Part shown: positions 63,782 to 64,000 of the stretch, piece after piece
Layout of the letters: each line of letters opens with the position of its first letter
Position numbering within the stretch: position 1 is the first letter of the stretch
Assembly (NCBI RefSeq): GCF_003122325.1
Contig: NZ_QFBC01000001.1
Span: forward strand, 372,001 to 436,000
Direction: 5' to 3'
Origin: Rhizobium album
GTDB lineage: Bacteria > Pseudomonadota > Alphaproteobacteria > Rhizobiales > Rhizobiaceae
Length of the DNA: 64,000 nt
Translations under genes and position numbers: made by a program
Notes under the pieces: generated by a model
The model's database searches: none
The model's input: the letters and a program-made list of their open reading frames with translations, nothing else
What the model was told of the DNA's origin: nothing

Positions 63782-64000
63782 ATGCCTGATCTCCTGCTTG
63801 AACTCCGCTCCGAGGAAATTCCCGCGCGCATGCAGCGCAAGGCGGCGGGCGACCTGAAGAAACTCGTGACCGACGCGCTGGTCGAAGCGGGCCTGAGCTA
63901 TGAAGGTGCGCGCGAATACTGGACGCCGCGCCGGCTGACCCTCGACATCCGCGGCCTGACGGCGCGCTCCGCCGATGTGCGCGAGGAACGCAAGGGGCCA
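63782..64000 (+). CDS. glyS: Glycyl-tRNA synthetase beta subunit (3' truncated)
   Basis: Only the first 73 codons are in the window. They begin [20 protein letters not shown] and include [13 protein letters not shown], the conserved N-terminus of GlyS, which binds tRNA-Gly and supports the alpha subunit. The frame runs open off the window edge. It lies 93 bases after the DUF2207 stop. Confidence 0.95.
   Translation, partial: MPDLLLELRSEEIPARMQRKAAGDLKKLVTDALVEAGLSYEGAREYWTPRRLTLDIRGLTARSADVREERKGP

Overview
The window comes from the chromosome of an alphaproteobacterium, most likely a member of the Rhizobiaceae (Rhizobium/Agrobacterium group). The evidence is the high GC content with GC-rich third positions, an F0-only ATP synthase operon carrying a second b-type subunit (b'), a short HisG paired with HisZ, a groESL operon with a CIRCE element, the small DUF4170 and DUF2093 proteins around lipid A/Kdo genes, and an intergenic palindrome of the rhizobial RIME type. 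The genus cannot be fixed from the sequence alone. Almost everything reads as conserved core genome. I see no prophage, transposase, CRISPR array, rRNA or tRNA.

Layout: 1-1364 hisZ (cut by the window edge) and hisG. 1443-3414 DoxX, a glutathione S-transferase and a small PAS-like orphan. 3699-5989 groESL with terminator, CIRCE and promoter; an 82-bp palindromic element flanked by a 19-bp duplication of the GroEL C-terminal codons sits at the groEL stop. 6037-13879 a chromate transporter, a HAD-IIA phosphatase, ribF, ileS, a lipoprotein and a GNAT. 13908-17948 tadA, rluB with a very long disordered tail, rsmD and a patatin. 17953-19758 a Kef-type antiporter. 19873-25594 an envelope-linked run: pmbA/tldE, an inositol-phosphatase homologue, DUF4170, waaA, a HAD phosphatase and lpxK. 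25622-28212 an MttB-like methyltransferase divergent from a LysR regulator. 28243-31406 two signalling proteins (GGDEF-EAL and PAS-PAS-REC). 31796-34674 mutL, DUF2093 and a PRC-barrel protein. 34898-39033 a sugar-acid operon with its divergent IclR regulator. 39437-40177 a LuxR-type regulator between AT-rich spacers. 40551-45469 mrp, kup and a SleB-type hydrolase. 45720-48343 atpI-B-E-F'-F. 48411-48540 the RIME-like palindrome. 48608-51272 rnhB, a radical SAM protein and a glycosyltransferase. 51276-55830 moaB, ispE, a TPR-LysM protein and a polyprenyl diphosphate synthase. 55939-59446 DUF2007, a TrmN6-like methyltransferase, an S49 peptidase, a small membrane protein and a TadG/vWA protein. 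59767-64000 glyQ, a small secreted ORF, lemA, DUF2207 and the start of glyS.

Genes that work together: HisZ-HisG form the first enzyme of histidine synthesis. waaA and lpxK supply Kdo-lipid A. The SDR, SMP-30 lactonase, DgoK and DgoA form most of an oxidative (De Ley-Doudoroff type) galactose route; only the galactonate dehydratase is absent. atpI/B/E/F'/F build the membrane sector of ATP synthase. The regulatory DNA worth a second look is the repeat cluster in the IclR/SDR intergenic region, two TTAA-N7-TTAA sites resembling CtrA boxes, and a perfect TTAACC dyad before the SleB gene. I did not find a clearly new multi-gene system. The least expected sequence feature is the palindromic insertion at the groEL stop codon.
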